Positions 1-14,680 of a stretch of 64,000 nt of DNA are shown piece by piece (within the stretch, counting starts at the first letter, position 1; each line of letters opens with the position of its first letter). The notes below the pieces were generated by a model. The model was not told the DNA's origin. It saw only the letters and a program-made list of their open reading frames with translations, and did no database searches. The DNA is taken from positions 37,445,722-37,509,721 of the forward strand of contig CM019236.1 in the NCBI GenBank assembly GCA_009741485.1, in the 5' to 3' direction. The position numbers and the translations under genes were made by a program. Source of the DNA: Malurus cyaneus samueli. Taxonomy: Eukaryota > Chordata > Aves > Passeriformes > Maluridae.

Positions 1-3000
1 TTTGATCACTGCTCTTTGTCTCTGGAGCTGGATATCTTTTTGAGGCCTAAATGACCTGGGGGCTTGATGACCTACTAAATTGTGTGCCATTAACACAGGA
101 CATTCTGAGAACACTGTCTTCCTGTGTATTCCTCTGGGTGCTACCACACCCAAAGATTCCCACTCCTTCTCTGTTCATGCATACTATTGTAGTTCTCAGC
201 AATACTCCTGCCAAAAATCGAATACTAATGAGATGTTGTATTCTGTGACTTAGTTTGTGGTCTCTCTGTGTTAATTTTTCACCGAAGTTTTGTTTAAAAG
301 TAAAGCTTGTGACAACTTGTGGCTATGGTGTTAAATTTGGGATAGGGAAAGGACAGTTCTCAGCAGCATGTGTAGGCCAGTAACAACCTTCTAAGCCACA
401 GGTACAGACAATACAGTAGAAACCATAATGGAACTGTGTGACTAAATAATAACTAACACAACAAGCTGGTTGTGATGAGCCAATAATACCTGCAAAGGCT
501 CTTGCCTTGACAGCAATCAAATCAGCTTTGGAGACCACAAGACTTAACTATGTTTACATGCAGCTAACTGGAATTCTTGCAGAAGTCCATGGGTAGATTA
601 TCACCATAGACAAAAGGTGTTGAACTGTAAACTTAATAAAAACCTGCATGTTGATATCATACCCATAAGAAGTGTGGAATGATTCTACCAAGAACAGATT
701 TTGCCGTGACAGCAGGATGTAGCAGAATTAAATTAGTAAAACTCTGAAGTGGTGTCTGTTCTCTGAGAGCAGCTTGATATGATTAAACTGCTTTTGAGTT
801 GACATCAGCAGGAGCTAGACATTTCACATAGATCTGAGCCAGTGTTTGAGCCCAGTAACTTTGATCTGAGAAACTGGTAACTTAGATTTTTGTGCTGGTA
901 TCAGCTAGAGGATATAATTGATGGAGAAATTAGATTCAAGAAGCTGGTAGACCAGAGCTCCTAAGTTTTCTTTGCTTAGGATCAGCATGTGCAGTTTTCA
1001 GTTTCTTCCCAACTCTCACTTTTCTTGTAACATTGTATTTAACAGTAGAGTTTACTGAATCAGTCATGGGTACCATATAATAACCTTCATAAATTGGTTT
1101 CTGGATGAGACTTACTAGTGCTTTGAGTACAGCTGACAGAAGCAGCCTTAAGATATGTGAGCCTGAGGAATATTTCAGAATCTTTGGAATAAGACAGACA
1201 TTGCTTTTTGTGTGTTTTCTGCCTTTTGCTTTGCTTTTTAACTCTTCATTTTTTGCTTATGCTGTGTTGTTTGCTGGAAAGCACTTTCCATCAAGGCTGA
1301 AATGTTTTCTTTCTGGACTGGAGACACAATCCTGTCCTGACAGGTGAATGCCGACTTTCAGCTGCTAACACCTGACTGGACAGTGCAATCTGCCTGTATT
1401 CAGTATGCACTATATTACATTATATGTATGCAGTGTGCAAAACAGGGAGCTTTTTTTTTCATTGCATACAATTTAGATTATGTTTCAAGGCTTTCAGTGT
1501 ATCTGTCATACAGTCACAAAATCCTGAAAGACCATTTGGTGACATGCAGCATGGGAAAACTGAGTAACACTGATGTTTATACAGGGAGTAAAATGTCAGA
1601 GAGGTCGTTCCAGTTTTGCCACATGAATTCTTACAGGAAATAGGAGACAGGATGGACTGTACCTTACTGTCAGGAGCAAAGGGAATGTCGTCGCCCATGC
1701 TTGTCTATCATAAATATTTAATACTCTGTGTATATATATATATATGTTTAGGTATCAATGTAAAAATCCCCAAACCCTATGAAAACAGGAAACATCTTTG
1801 CTCCTGCTTTTTCCCAGGAGGAAGGATCAAAGAAGAAACGATGTGCAACAGATGTTAGTCATATGGCTTAATGCAGTATGATATATAAAACCATGCAGAA
1901 TACAAATTTGCTTCCAGTTGGATTGTTGTTAGTAGATTATCTCAACTGAAATCTGGTCAAAATGGTCCCAAATTACACAAGTATAAAACAACAGAATTAC
2001 TTCTTCTCACAAATATAGTATATTTGGATGGTAAGACTTGAAGAAGACTTCCCAAATGTTGTGTTCATGTTACTTAAACCAGTAATCCTAAGCCATGAGC
2101 TTTTGTTTATAGACTGTGTACTTTCAGGACTAATTTTCTTGAACAAGATTGCTAAGAAATTGAGATGGTTAGTGGTTAGTCCTGTAGTGGTCTGTTTTTA
2201 TTTTATGACTTACACTTCTTTGTTAACATTGCTTTAAAGCTTATGGAAAGTGAAATTTTATTTTCTACAGTTGACACAAACTTTTTTTTCAGTTGTTGAA
2301 CTATGGAAAAAATTATGTTTTACTAGTACAAGTCTTTGCACTGTATCTCAGTTGTTATTCCAACAAGTCAGTTGAAAATTACATTTATTTTAATAGTCTT
2401 TCTTATGAATTATATGTTTTCATTATGTTTGCATTGCCTTTTTAGTGCTTACTTAAGATTCACGTAGAAAGTGCTCCAAAAGCTAATCAAAGCTGTTAGG
2501 ACATATTGGTACAAATCTTACTCCTTGTGTAACAGTACATAAAGCTACCACTAGTGACTTCATAGATAACCCAGTAGTGTAACGAGCTCCTTTAGAAAGT
2601 AACTTCATTGGTAAATTGTTTGGTTTAGTGTTTAGTTGCACTACGTAAGTTAATAAAACTAAATCAAAAAGGAGTGCTAAGGTAACTCTGTGTTGTACTT
2701 TTGTTTTTATAGATGTCCTACCAAGTGTTTTGTATGCAGTAAATTAATAATAGATATAAACTATTGAATACATTGCATGTTTGGTGTGAAATTGTACTGT
2801 GCAAGATTGGGTAGTACATCCCAGAATCCCTGAAATTATTCTTTCGATGAAGAGCAGATATGTATTCAATTAAAACATGGAAAGACACATGGCAACTTTT
2901 TATAAAATGTGCTTGGAAGTGTACAAAGAACTTTTCCAGTGATTAATAGCAGTGTTAGCAGTTTACTTAATGCAGAAGACAGAGTTCCCTTTTCTGAGGT

Positions 3001-6000
3001 ATTTTTCAGTTGTTTAACAAGGGGCAGAGTATGGGTGCTATCTTTAAATAGAATGCAACAAATAAATACTTTATCCCTAACAATGTCTGGCAGCTCCTGG
3101 CGTAAGAATTTTTAATTAATGTCTGCATAACAAGACTGAAATGCACTAAGTATGTTATGTTTGCATTCTAAATTGATTATTAATGTAGAATTTCAGGAGT
3201 GTTAAGCAGGAATTATGAATACAATTATTGTCACACATAAATTACATTATTGTGGTAGCAGAACATTAAAAATTGTGGAAGCCAAAAGATTAGGTGAGTT
3301 TCCCTTCTCTTTTTTTTTCCTCAATGATTTACTGTTACTTAGAATTCATTTTAACATAGATTAATTTTAAATTACATGGGCATGACACACACTGAAGATG
3401 ACATATTCTTATAGCTACATTTTTCTAAAAAGAGCTCCTGACATCTCTAGATGTACTGCCTCTTCTCTGTCTATTCACATTTAGTCATCATTACTCCCAC
3501 ATGTTTTCTCAGAACTGACATAACTTATCAGTCTCACGAAAAAGTCAACATTCTCCACGTATTGAGTAATATATATTTGGTAGTTTCTGAGAATATTGCT
3601 ACCTGGATGCCTGGCTGAGGCATGACCACTGTTCTGCTCGGTGCCACTTGGAACCAAATATCACTGTTTTTCTGAGAGTGCTCAGCCCTCCTCAGATCAC
3701 TGCACCTGCTTTGTAGCCAGCTAAGAAATTTCATAAATGCAACTGGCCTAAAAACTTTGATTCAATATAATATATTCTGCAGTTTTGAAATACCTGCGTA
3801 AATCTGATCCATGCTAATGGATATTGCATGCATACAAAGAGGGGGAAGGATGTGCCTGAAATTTATATGTGATGTTATTTGTAATTATTTCTGTGTTGTA
3901 TTCATGCATTTTTTTTTCCCACAGGGTTCATACTGATGTCAGTAGGAGGTTTGCTTTCATAACTAGAGAGTGTAATTGTTTGTTTTTAGCTACATAAAAT
4001 ATGGATCAGTGCTTAGAACCCAAGATTATTGGAGGCAGAGGAGTATCTAAATAGAGAGACATGGGTGAAATGGCTAAAAATATACACATGGTTTTAGATA
4101 TTTTAATCTAATGTAGTGTGTCCGAAAATGGATGCCATTCTTAAGATGTTCATCTTGGCACTTGAAAAAATAAAAGAGATGTGAACCTTCCCAATCAGTT
4201 TATAAATGTGACTTTCCTTTAGATAAAAAATAAGCTGAAATCAAACCTTGAATTGAACTAGTATCAGTTGATGGCTACATGTTCTAGAAGGCTTTCTCTC
4301 TATCTTATATCTTTTGCATAGCCAGATGTAGCCAAGCACAAATCATCCAGATCTGAATGTAATATTGTTGTGCTGTAATCTTGTTGTGCAGTTAATGATA
4401 CAACATCAGATTTTTAAAAGGGCTGTTATTGTATTAAAGTTTTTTTAGTCTGCCAGCTTGTTCCGTTTGATTAGATTTTACTTTTACTATTTCAAATTGA
4501 TACAAGACAAAATCCTTCATGTTTACAAACTGCTATCACACTGATCTTTTTCTCTTCTTGACTGAAATTTTAAGATGTATTTTAAACAATAACTAGCCAC
4601 TTTCTCACATCACTTTAGCATTCTGTTTGCCCCCTGTGTATGGTACTGTGCCCTGTGATTTTTTGAATAATCAGTTTTATGTGTTCTTGTGTTGATTAAA
4701 AATGATTTGCAATATAAAGTGTTTCTACTTTTGTATTTTTGCATGTACTATCCACATAGTTACATTGCATGTATAGTGAAAAAGGTTACATTGTATGTGT
4801 GCAGTGTGGTTTTATACAGTTAAAGCATTTGATCACGTTCTTTCTCTAAAGGTGTCAGTGCTTCTGGTAACTGGAATAAATTAAAATACCAAAAGAAAGA
4901 TTTTTCAGTGTTGTTTATTTTGATACAATTTTTTAAAATATTTTTCTACATATGATCAGTGTGGTCCAAATTAACTGATTGTGTTAATAAGTATGAGATT
5001 GTATTATGGATAACCTATGTGTTGTATTATATTAGGGATAACCTGAGTAAATGAGGTGTCTAGATTCAAATATGGTATGATTACTTATTAAAAATCTCAT
5101 TTTCAAAAGAGTTGAGAAAATTCTGGGTGAGAGAATTTAATTGTGCTCTTTGTGTTTGGTATCAAGTGCAGGACTAAGATTTTTCGTTTTGTGTGGAAGT
5201 TCCCATCATTAGATTAAACTATCAAATTTTGTTATTTCAATTGCTTCCTTAACCCCCCAGCTGTTCACCTCACTTGGCCGAGTACTGGACTGACAGTACG
5301 GGAGTGACTCCAGGTATTTGCTCTGTGTGGCTCATCTGTGGTGCTGTCACCTGAAAATAACCCCAGGATCACCTAGACACTGTGAGGGCTGGGGGTCTCA
5401 GTGCTTATGCCAGAACAACATTTAGCTGTCTGTGGACTTGGAAATGAGAGACTGGAAAGAAAAAGAATTTTGTTATGGTAGTGTCTGCCTTAAGATTCAG
5501 GTGAAAAGCCATAGAGGTTTGAAATGGGTTACGTGGTGTCTGTTGAGTGACTGTCAGGACATAAATTCATTTAGGAGTGTAATTGCAGGTGTGCAGCTCA
5601 GCTGATACACCAATTTGTAGGCCAAAGAATCTGTATCTTCAGTACATCTGGAGTATTTTTGTGCTCTGCACTGGGTGCAGAAAGAGCAATGTTCATCTTC
5701 CATTCTTTAGTGTCTCTCAATTCAGGCTTTTGCTTCAGTAAAGCTTCCTGTGGCTTCTTATGTGTAGTTTTTAGCTCTTTTGAGATTTTGAAAGTAAATA
5801 AAAAAAATTTGTAAGCAGTATCAAATTACAAATATCTACACCTTATTTTGTGTAGTATTTTAAAATCTGAGTTTGCAATACTTGTAAATATGAATATTAT
5901 ACAAATACATTTGTGTTGCATAAATTCTGATGGTGCTCCTGTAAACAATTTTTCTGTTTACAATTCTCTTTCACTCTCACCACAGTAATTAGACAAGCAG

Positions 6001-6988
6001 AAAGTTGAGTTATATGCAGCATTTTAAAACCCAACTGCGTTCTCTGAAGTGCATTATTCAGAGGAGGAAAAAAGCCAGTGTTCAGATGGAAAGAATTGTG
6101 CTGATATAGTCTGATACTGCAATTCTTTAGTTACACTAGACAGAGACAAGGAGTCTCGAGATAATTTACTCTTCTAGGTCAGGAATTACCTATTGCTGTT
6201 TATGGCTTAGAGAAATTCACTTGGGAGATATGGATCTGACACTGGCAGGCTCATTAGAACTTTTCAGTGGATCGAGGAGTGCCACATATTGTCTTTTACA
6301 AATAGGCTGGGGTTCTTTCTAGTTGAATTGTTGGTGTTCACAACTTAGTTAAAAATATCTGCTCTCTTAAGTTTGTTTGTGTTAGTCAGAAGGACACAGT
6401 GAAGCTCTTGCTGCAGAATGTTTGAATTGAATGTGACCTGGGTCATTCACTGACAAGGAGCTTGCAAATAAAGTTGGGTTGTTGGGGTTTTTTTCATGAT
6501 ATTAATTGCAGAGAGGAATGTGCTGCTCCAGGAGTCTTTGATGAAACTCTGATAGTAGTTTCTGTCATATATTCCTTTAAAGAGATCCTGGGGAATGAGG
6601 TGGCTCTTTGTTCCTGGGTTGTATATTGTAATGTGTTTTGCAAAGATCTGGTAAGTTCTTTGTGTAATGTTTGTCTGGGCCCAGTGAGGGAGTTTTTGAG
6701 ATGGTCTGTTCTTCCATGTCATCAGAATGCTGAGGATACCCATCTCCCCATTGTAACACTCAGACAGTGCAGGCTTTGCTTTCCCACTGTTTGATTCATA
6801 GCCTTATACAGGAAGGAGCTGGCTGAGTTTCAGCTAGAGGTAATTCTCATTAAAAGCTACAAAAAAGTTAGTGTTGTGTTATTTGATTCCACTGTTGTGA
6901 AAGAATGGTTGCTTTCTTCAGGAAGTTTCATCTTCTACCTTTTTTATTTAGATTGTGCTAATTGTCTGAGATCATAGTTGGATACAGC

Positions 6989-7031
6989 TTTTTTTTATTT
7001 TTTATTTTTATTTTTTTATTATTTTTTTTTT
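6989..7031. repeat. T/A low-complexity tract
   Basis: A run of T with scattered single A (tttttattttttattttt pattern) of about 43 bases. It could be the reversed tail of an old retroposed insert, but no body is recognisable next to it. Confidence 0.8.
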
Positions 7032-10000
7032 GTTAGAGGCACATTTTTACTGATTTGTCTGAGAACTGCTGATCAATGAGTGAATCTTCTTTAGCTCAGT
7101 TTATACCCTTCTGTTTTAATGTGGGGTGTGGTTATTGGAGGCCTGTTGGGCTTTTAAATTTACTGCAATTGTAAACTTGTTGAAAGTGTTCTGTATTTAA
7201 ATGCTATGTAGATGTGAATACTAGAATAAAATTCTAGTCTGAGGTACAAGTATGTCTCTCTCCCATGGATACAGCAAGAGTCATGTGCATACATATGAAG
7301 AATTGAATTTGGCTTTAAGCATTTTCTCTAAGAATAATATAGTATGAAAATAACTTGCTTTTATTTCTCTGTATGAGGATCCCCCAAGGGGCTTAGAACA
7401 GTGAAGAAGAGCTTCTTCACAGAGAAATACTGTGATTCATTCAAGTGTTCACCTTCTAGATTGCATTTCTTGCGTTTTTCTCTTTTTCAGATATCTTTGC
7501 TGCTGCCTCTTTGTTTTGTATGCAGGATATGCTTTTGACTGTCAGGAGAGGCTAAGCTGATGAACTGTTTTGGGTCTGATTAGAATCTTGCCCATGTACA
7601 GTAACATTAGCATCAAACCTCTAATGCAGCCAGTCCTTATAACTCTAGGGGATAACCACTCGTTAAGAGCTTTGCTTATGCTTTCTGCGTTTATAGCATA
7701 TTTGTGTTGCTGTTTCTGCTTTGGTACTAGGACAATCTCAAATTTCACTCTAATTATGCCAAATTATCAAATAAAGCTACATCACTGCAGTGGTCAGGAA
7801 AACAAGAGGCTGGACAGTAACATGTTTATGATTGAAATTCTTCCAGTTTTTCAATTCTTAGGCTAATATCTCTCTTCAAGTGTTGCCAGCAGTTGTCTGT
7901 GTTAACTGAAGAACTAGTTCTTTACATATTAACTTCATTCTGTTTGAAAGAAAATCCTTCTGAACAAATAAACAAAGCTGAAGTTTGAAAGTTGGTATGT
8001 AAAGTGATTCTTGGCATTCAGCAGTGGTCTATATTATTTGGGTGATAGCTTAGTTCAACCTTTCTGCATATCACTGCTTCATCTTAACATAGGAAAAAAG
8101 AAGTACTTCTTCAGGAATTTCCATCCTAAAAGCAGTACGCTGTGGAATTCTTTGAAGAAAAGTCTGTTCTGTATATTCTGTATAAATCAGCATTATACAT
8201 TGGTGGTTTCCTTTACTAGGCTCTTTCATACCTAAACACAGATTTTTCTTGCATACAAGACTTGCTGATGTGGGTATCATATGTATGTGGGGGAGCATTT
8301 TGCCCATCAGAAATACTATGCTGCCACTTCCTTACCCGACTCTGTGTGTATATACTTAAGAGTATGTTTAGTTTTGGAGTAGATGCTGCCCCATGTTCCT
8401 GAGAGAGTTTTGACTGGCAAATGAGAGTTGATCCGAGTCCTTGTTCTCTTTGTGAAGTGGCGTAAGGCTTCACAGGAAAATCTAAGATCAGAGCTTAGGA
8501 AAGCTCTCCTGACAGCTTTGTGCTTGCACTTGTAAACACGAACACAGACATCTCCGGAGTTTGCCAGTGCCTTGAATTAGTTCCTGCTTGTTAATGTAGC
8601 AGAATTAAACTGCAAAGAAAGTATTTCTATGAGTTTGAAGGAAACAGCTGGTAGTTGGGGATATATTGAGGGTAAAGAGCATTTTTGTGGCCATGTGCGT
8701 TACTTATGCCATACATCTGGTGCTTGTAACATAGCTGAAGGAAGAAATATAGGGGATCTGTGGGATACTTTGAGACCTACCTTTTCCAGAAGAGGGGATG
8801 GGACCACGTAAGTTATTCATTCATTCAGATACATAGGTGATTTAGCCCTTTTGTCATAAAGGCGGGACTTAAAAAGATAAAAGCTTTAACTCTGTCAGCA
8901 GATGCTAAGCTTTGTAACAGATTCAGTTTGAGTATAAATGTTTAATATGGTTGGAAAGCCCTGTGCTGCCCTTTGCCACAGTTGTTACACACTGGCAGCT
9001 GTTGTCATATGCAGCACTTTTTACTGCTTTCAAAAAAAGGCAGAGGAGTGTTGGTAGTGCACCAAAATACCACACTATTCATCTCATTCCGAGGTCTACA
9101 GATATTATTCGGTATTTACTTATTACACTTGAAAGCACTTTGAGAATATAAAGGCAGCCATGCTGACACCATAATTTGTGCAAAATGTCTGTTGATATAC
9201 CTTGTGTCATCTTGCTATCTATCTTTAGCTTTTTTATCATAAACCACAGGAAAATGTTTTGTTATTATTATTGTGACTACTTTGACATAGTCCCATCCCA
9301 GTGATCACAGCAGAAATTATAACAATGGTCTGCTTTTTTGTATGGAACTCTTTGGGTGTTTTTCAACCTTTCTATTTTAATCTTGCTCTTTATTTATTAT
9401 CTGCCTAGGAACCACTCTCTTGATCACATAATTTTCAGACTTTTGGCATCTGACTGCAGTGAATACATAGAATTTTTAATGGTGGGTGATTTTCAGCTTT
9501 ACAGTGGCAATAAATCTGGCAAACCCCTCAAGCAGTGGCATGGATTTCTTGGTGTTTTGTTTCCTTTCTATTCATTGCAAAGGTTGCTTAATTTAAAAAT
9601 GTAGGGCTGGTAACTATTGTTTTTATTACTGATGCTAAAATATCATAGCCGGTGTTCCAGCAAACATTACTTTCAGCTATTCATTATTACCTGCTTATTC
9701 TAAGCTTAACTGGTGAGAGTTAGCTCTCTTTGGCAGTAGATTATTTCTCTTTCCTGAGGTGTAGGAAACCTTTCTAATTTCCTCCTTGACATGCAAGTAC
9801 AAGCAAAGAAAACTGAATAGAACTGGTTTGATATACTGCTTTCTCATGACATGAATATCCACATGCTCGTTTTGAAAAATGGTCAATGGAGTACATAAGA
9901 ACATTCATTAAATCACAATGAAAAATGTCTTGAAGGGAGAGGGGACGTTATAGGACACAACACAAGGAATTTGGTCAGTAGTGATTTAAATGTTTTAGTA

Positions 10001-11627
10001 TATCCTTGTATTGAGACTGTTGCAACAAATGCACTTATAAAGACAATAAAATGAGGGATAGTTATTATAATTCACTTGTACTAAGCATCTGTAAAAAAAT
10101 TCTTTGCTAGCTTTTGCACTTTCTCTGCCACTGACAAATTTTAAATGTTTTTATGTTGTATGTAAAGCAGATGTCTCTGATATGTTGGCGTGGTTCAGAT
10201 TAATCTACATCCCTCTTGCAGGGAAGAATATTATTTTCAAAGGTACCAGTGGATTTCCATACCTATTTGAGTAAAGGAACAATTTAGTTAGAACTCTTAA
10301 TATATATTAAACTCCATCAGTTTCACTTTGTAAATAATTTCATCTGAAGTCTCCTTCCATCTGCGCCAGCCAAATAACTGCAACATTGTTTAATTTTTAG
10401 GAAAAAATACTAATCAAAACCCTCCATACTTTCCAAAGGGGGTCTAAACTGCCATTAAACCCTAAACATTTAATGAGCTTAAGAACAGATGTTCCTGCCT
10501 TATTTTATATTTAAATGGTTGAATTTCTGACATAAATTGTTTCTGATTGTGCTGACTAAGGCAAAGTTGGGTTTTGGGTTTTTTTTTGAGAAAAGGTGAA
10601 TGGTGAAACTACAGAGTTTTTCAGGATGTTGTCAAAATACTATAGTTTGTTCCATAAAAGTTAGCACCTATTGCTTGTGGGTCATTATATTTGACCTGAA
10701 ATTTGAAATAAAATTTTTAATTTTTCCACACGGCTAGTATGTGATACATTACAGACTGTTGACATATGTTTTTTCTCTGTACACACTCATGCTTCCCACC
10801 AGTTTGTGGGTGCTGGAGATTCACTTTTGGACGAGTGGAAATCTTGTGATATCGACTGAGAGTTAAACTGTTGAAATTGGTGGAGGAATGAATGGAAGAG
10901 TAGTTTGTTCTTAGGGAGATCACAGGACAAGTATACTGCCGAGTGTGCTTCCAGAGACAAGAAAAGCGTGCTGTGTGTTTCCTTTTTCTGCAAGGGTCTG
11001 TGGAGGATTTGGGGTAAATGAGTTGGGATGAATGGATTTGGGTATATGGAAGTTCAACTTGGAGATTGTGTTTTGTCATTAAAATGCCATCTCGGTTTTC
11101 TCGGTTGGTTTTTGGATTTCCTTTCTCTGTGGTAGCATGAAGAAAACAGATGGTTTGATTTCTTTCAGTTTAAAGGCCAGTCTGATTTTTTGCTGAGTGG
11201 CAGGCATCTGGTTTGTGATGACTGTCTGCTCTTTCCACAGTATTGCATAAATTCAACCCCTGCTTAACAAAGGAGGTTACCATGTGGTTTCCTATTACAA
11301 GTTCATAATAATTTTGACTTCTAAGTCTAGTTTTAAATACTGAAACATTTTGAAAAGTGTAGTCATACTCATTTTATAATGTAACATTTGTGATATAATG
11401 CTGTATTGATATTTATTAAAGTTTAATTTCCCTTTAATTATAGAAATATTTTAGATTTTCAGTATCTCTAAGATTACTTGGAAAATTGTTCTCCTCCTCC
11501 TAAATTGTTTGAAGGTAAAAGTTAAGGTAGTGTTTTGAATTATAAAGAGCCAGTACAGTAAGCTTAATTTGTTGTATACAGAGCTGCTTTGTCAAATACA
11601 CATCAGGGAGTTTGCTCTTAGGAGTGC

Positions 11628-11648
11628 TTTTTTTTTTTTTTTTTTTTT
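11628..11648. repeat. Poly-T tract (21 T)
   Basis: Uninterrupted run of 21 T. No adjacent element body is recognised. Confidence 0.9.
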
Positions 11649-14479
11649 GATATGTTTATCAGCTTGATAATGATAGCTACTGAGTTAATACAGTGGGGTA
11701 ATTCTGACTAGCCTTGTTAGTGTTCTTAACAATAACTTTGTAGATCACCAAAAGAAATAGTTTGTCATTGAACAATTTTTTTAGAGGCATAAATTAGACC
11801 TTATCACGTTGAAATTCGGAAAGAGATTTGTTGTCAGTGACAGAAATCACTTTTTTACTATTTTCTACTACGATTACTTTTTGTATCTTACATATGCATC
11901 TTGCAATATTTAAGGCTTCTGTCCTTGCATGTAAAATTTTTTACGCTTTTCAGGTCTAGCTGAAGCTAGTAAAATACCATTGTATTTTACTTACAGTAGT
12001 ACAGTGCTTCAGACAAAAAAACAACATATCAGAGACAAAATAGTTTGTAAAGAATGCAAAGGCATTTCTAAGTGACTGTAGAACATGACTTTGAGCTATT
12101 TGGGGAGATTTTTTCCCTTCCCCAATGGCTTCAGTAGCATAAGAAAGTAAAATCTTCAGGGCCAGTGCTGCCTTTCTGATCTTGATATCATGTGATGTAC
12201 TTGTAATGCTAAATGTTACATATTCATAGTACGTACTACATATGTAAAAGCAACATTTGTAAGTTATGTCTTGAAAGTAACAGTTTTACAAATAAATTCC
12301 TTGTTCTGAATCCCTTTACTTAAGTTTGAGTTATCATGTTTTCTTTGTGCCAATTTGATAGACTAAATATGTGCTGAAACAGTGCAGCAAAAACAGTGCA
12401 GTGCTGGTTTTGTTCACTCACTTCTCTAGAGCAATTGGAATACTAGAATTCAGTGGCTTGAAGATGCCTGATTTTTAAAAAGAGCTGTGTTGAATGGAAG
12501 GAGTTAAGGATAAAATGAAGTTACTATCAGTCTACAGTCTCTGTGAAATCTTAGCTTCACTTAATTTTCTGAAAAGAGATCTACTGGCAGAGAAAGTAGA
12601 ATTCAGCAAATTCTATTTATGCACTAAACAAGCTTTTTTCTTAAAAGCCACAGTGTACATATCCTTGTATGGCTGATATATACCAACAATCTGCTTAGCA
12701 GCTGTTCGCTTTGTTTTTACAATATCTGAGAAACAGACCTCTGATTTTGACCAGATCCTGGTGTTGCTCAGTTACCTGGTAGTGTCAGATTAGATAGGTT
12801 ATTTTCTTTCTTAAAGGTTAATTTTCTCCTTGCCTGTTGATCTGAGCTACTACAACAGTGCACATATATACATACACGTTATGTTCCCCCAAAAGAAAAT
12901 GTAGTGCAGTCACAGAGGTAGAGTGACATTTTCTGAGCGAAAACATCCTGTTTGTGTGGGTCTATATAACTAATATTTGCCGTGGATTCCAATATAATTA
13001 TATTTAACATGCTGCAGTTACAGCAGTAGAGCGATGGCCATCGGCAGGAGTGAGGTCACCGAAGAACTTCTACCTCCAGAACCTTGAAGTGAGCACAGAA
13101 ACACATTGAGAGATACTGCTCCTTGCAGAGTTAGGCCATGGAGAGAGTAACAGGTTCTTATTTCTATCTGTGACTTTGCCAACAGCTTGTGAGGACAGCG
13201 TGGAAGACCTAGAGATTTAAATCCAGGATATAACCTCAGTAGGGAATTTATCTTTTGAGGTTTCTCTAATCTAAACCAAACAAGCTATATGACAGTTCAA
13301 GTTGCAGTCAAGTAAATGTGTACAATATGCCACACAGTCATATTTGAAGCAAGTTTCAGGGTGTATTGTCCCACTTTAAATTCAGGTAAAATTAATAATG
13401 TAAAGAAATTACACTATCTGTGGAGAGTAACTAGATTTACAATATTTGGTGGATTTGCTGTAAAACTGCCAGCTAACTGGAAGCTTCCATTGGTACCCTC
13501 TGAAAAATTACACAGTTTACCCAGTTTTTTGGTTACCAGGTTCAAAAATCTAAACTGATGTGAGTGCCAGATACCATTTGAGGTTTGAAAAAAATTGATC
13601 AATGCTGACAAGAGAGAGTAAGTAGAAACAAATTTTAACCATTTGGCAAAATGTAGACCCAAGTGAGTCTTCAGGGAAGTATCCAGCAGAAACTAGCGGT
13701 TATCCCACTGGTATTAAGTGAATTTATCTGTAAACATAATTACCTTTGGTCTTGGTAGGAATTTTGGAATATATTCACATCCTGCAATTGGTCAATATCC
13801 ACATGTAGATAGTAATGCGTGGTCTCCCAAAAAGAGAGAGGTTTCAGTCTGCTAGGAGAACTGTTGTCAGGAAAGTACGTGAGCAACAATCAAAACTTTT
13901 CTGCTTATATAAAAATTTGAAATCCATGTTGATTTTTAAAAAAAACTAAGACAACTTAACAAAGCCACCTCAAAATTTTGACACCTGGTAGTTTAGTTGC
14001 TGTGGTTCTGCAAGGCAGGAAACCATTTCATTGTGTTCTTTTGAATTTGGAAAAATACTTACTAAATATTTATTAATAGAATCTGTATTAGCAGTTTGCC
14101 AAGTAATTTGGTATTATCAACTTGATGACTTCAAAACTGATGTTCTGTCTTCAAGGTTGACTGGATAAATTTACAAAGCACAAGTTACTAGGCAACTGTT
14201 GGAAATCCACTGAAGAAATGTTAGATGCAATAGATGTTTATGGAATATGAATTTGTTGCCTTTTAGACATATTTGAAAGCCTAACAGGTAAATGTATTCT
14301 GTGGCAGGATTCTGGACATCAGGAAAAATATTTGTATAGTCCTTAGGGTGGCCAGAAACAAATCTGGAGATGTACAGGAAGGTAAATTGATAGAAGATGC
14401 AACAGAATAAAAAGTTCTTTAATACGTGATGCTTAATATTATAACTAATTAATGCAGTTCTCTGTTACCCTAGCTATTT

Positions 14480-14680
14480 CCAGTTAGACCATCCCTTGCT
14501 GTGTGCTTCAATAATAATAGCTGGATGTCTTTGTGTGATGAATAAAGTAATTCACATGCACACTAGCTGCTTCAAGCTAAACTAACCCCTTTGCTATATG
14601 ATTCTACAGTAATAGCTGGATATCCTGTATAATGGATAAAGTAATTCTCAGGCACACTGGAGCTCTTCTATCACTGGATA
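14480..14680. repeat. Diverged ~95-bp tandem duplication
   Basis: Two adjacent copies share the block order CCCTTGCT, TAATAGCTGGAT, TGRATAAAGTAATTC and GCACACT, with a period of about 93-95 bases. Copy one starts near 14494 and copy two near 14587. The copies differ by scattered substitutions and small indels, so the duplication is old. I do not recognise a repeat family. Confidence 0.75.

Noticed and set aside
6447..6794. Open frames of 98-110 codons on both strands at the same place
   Set aside because: Neither resembles a protein family or an AOPEP exon. Treated as chance.
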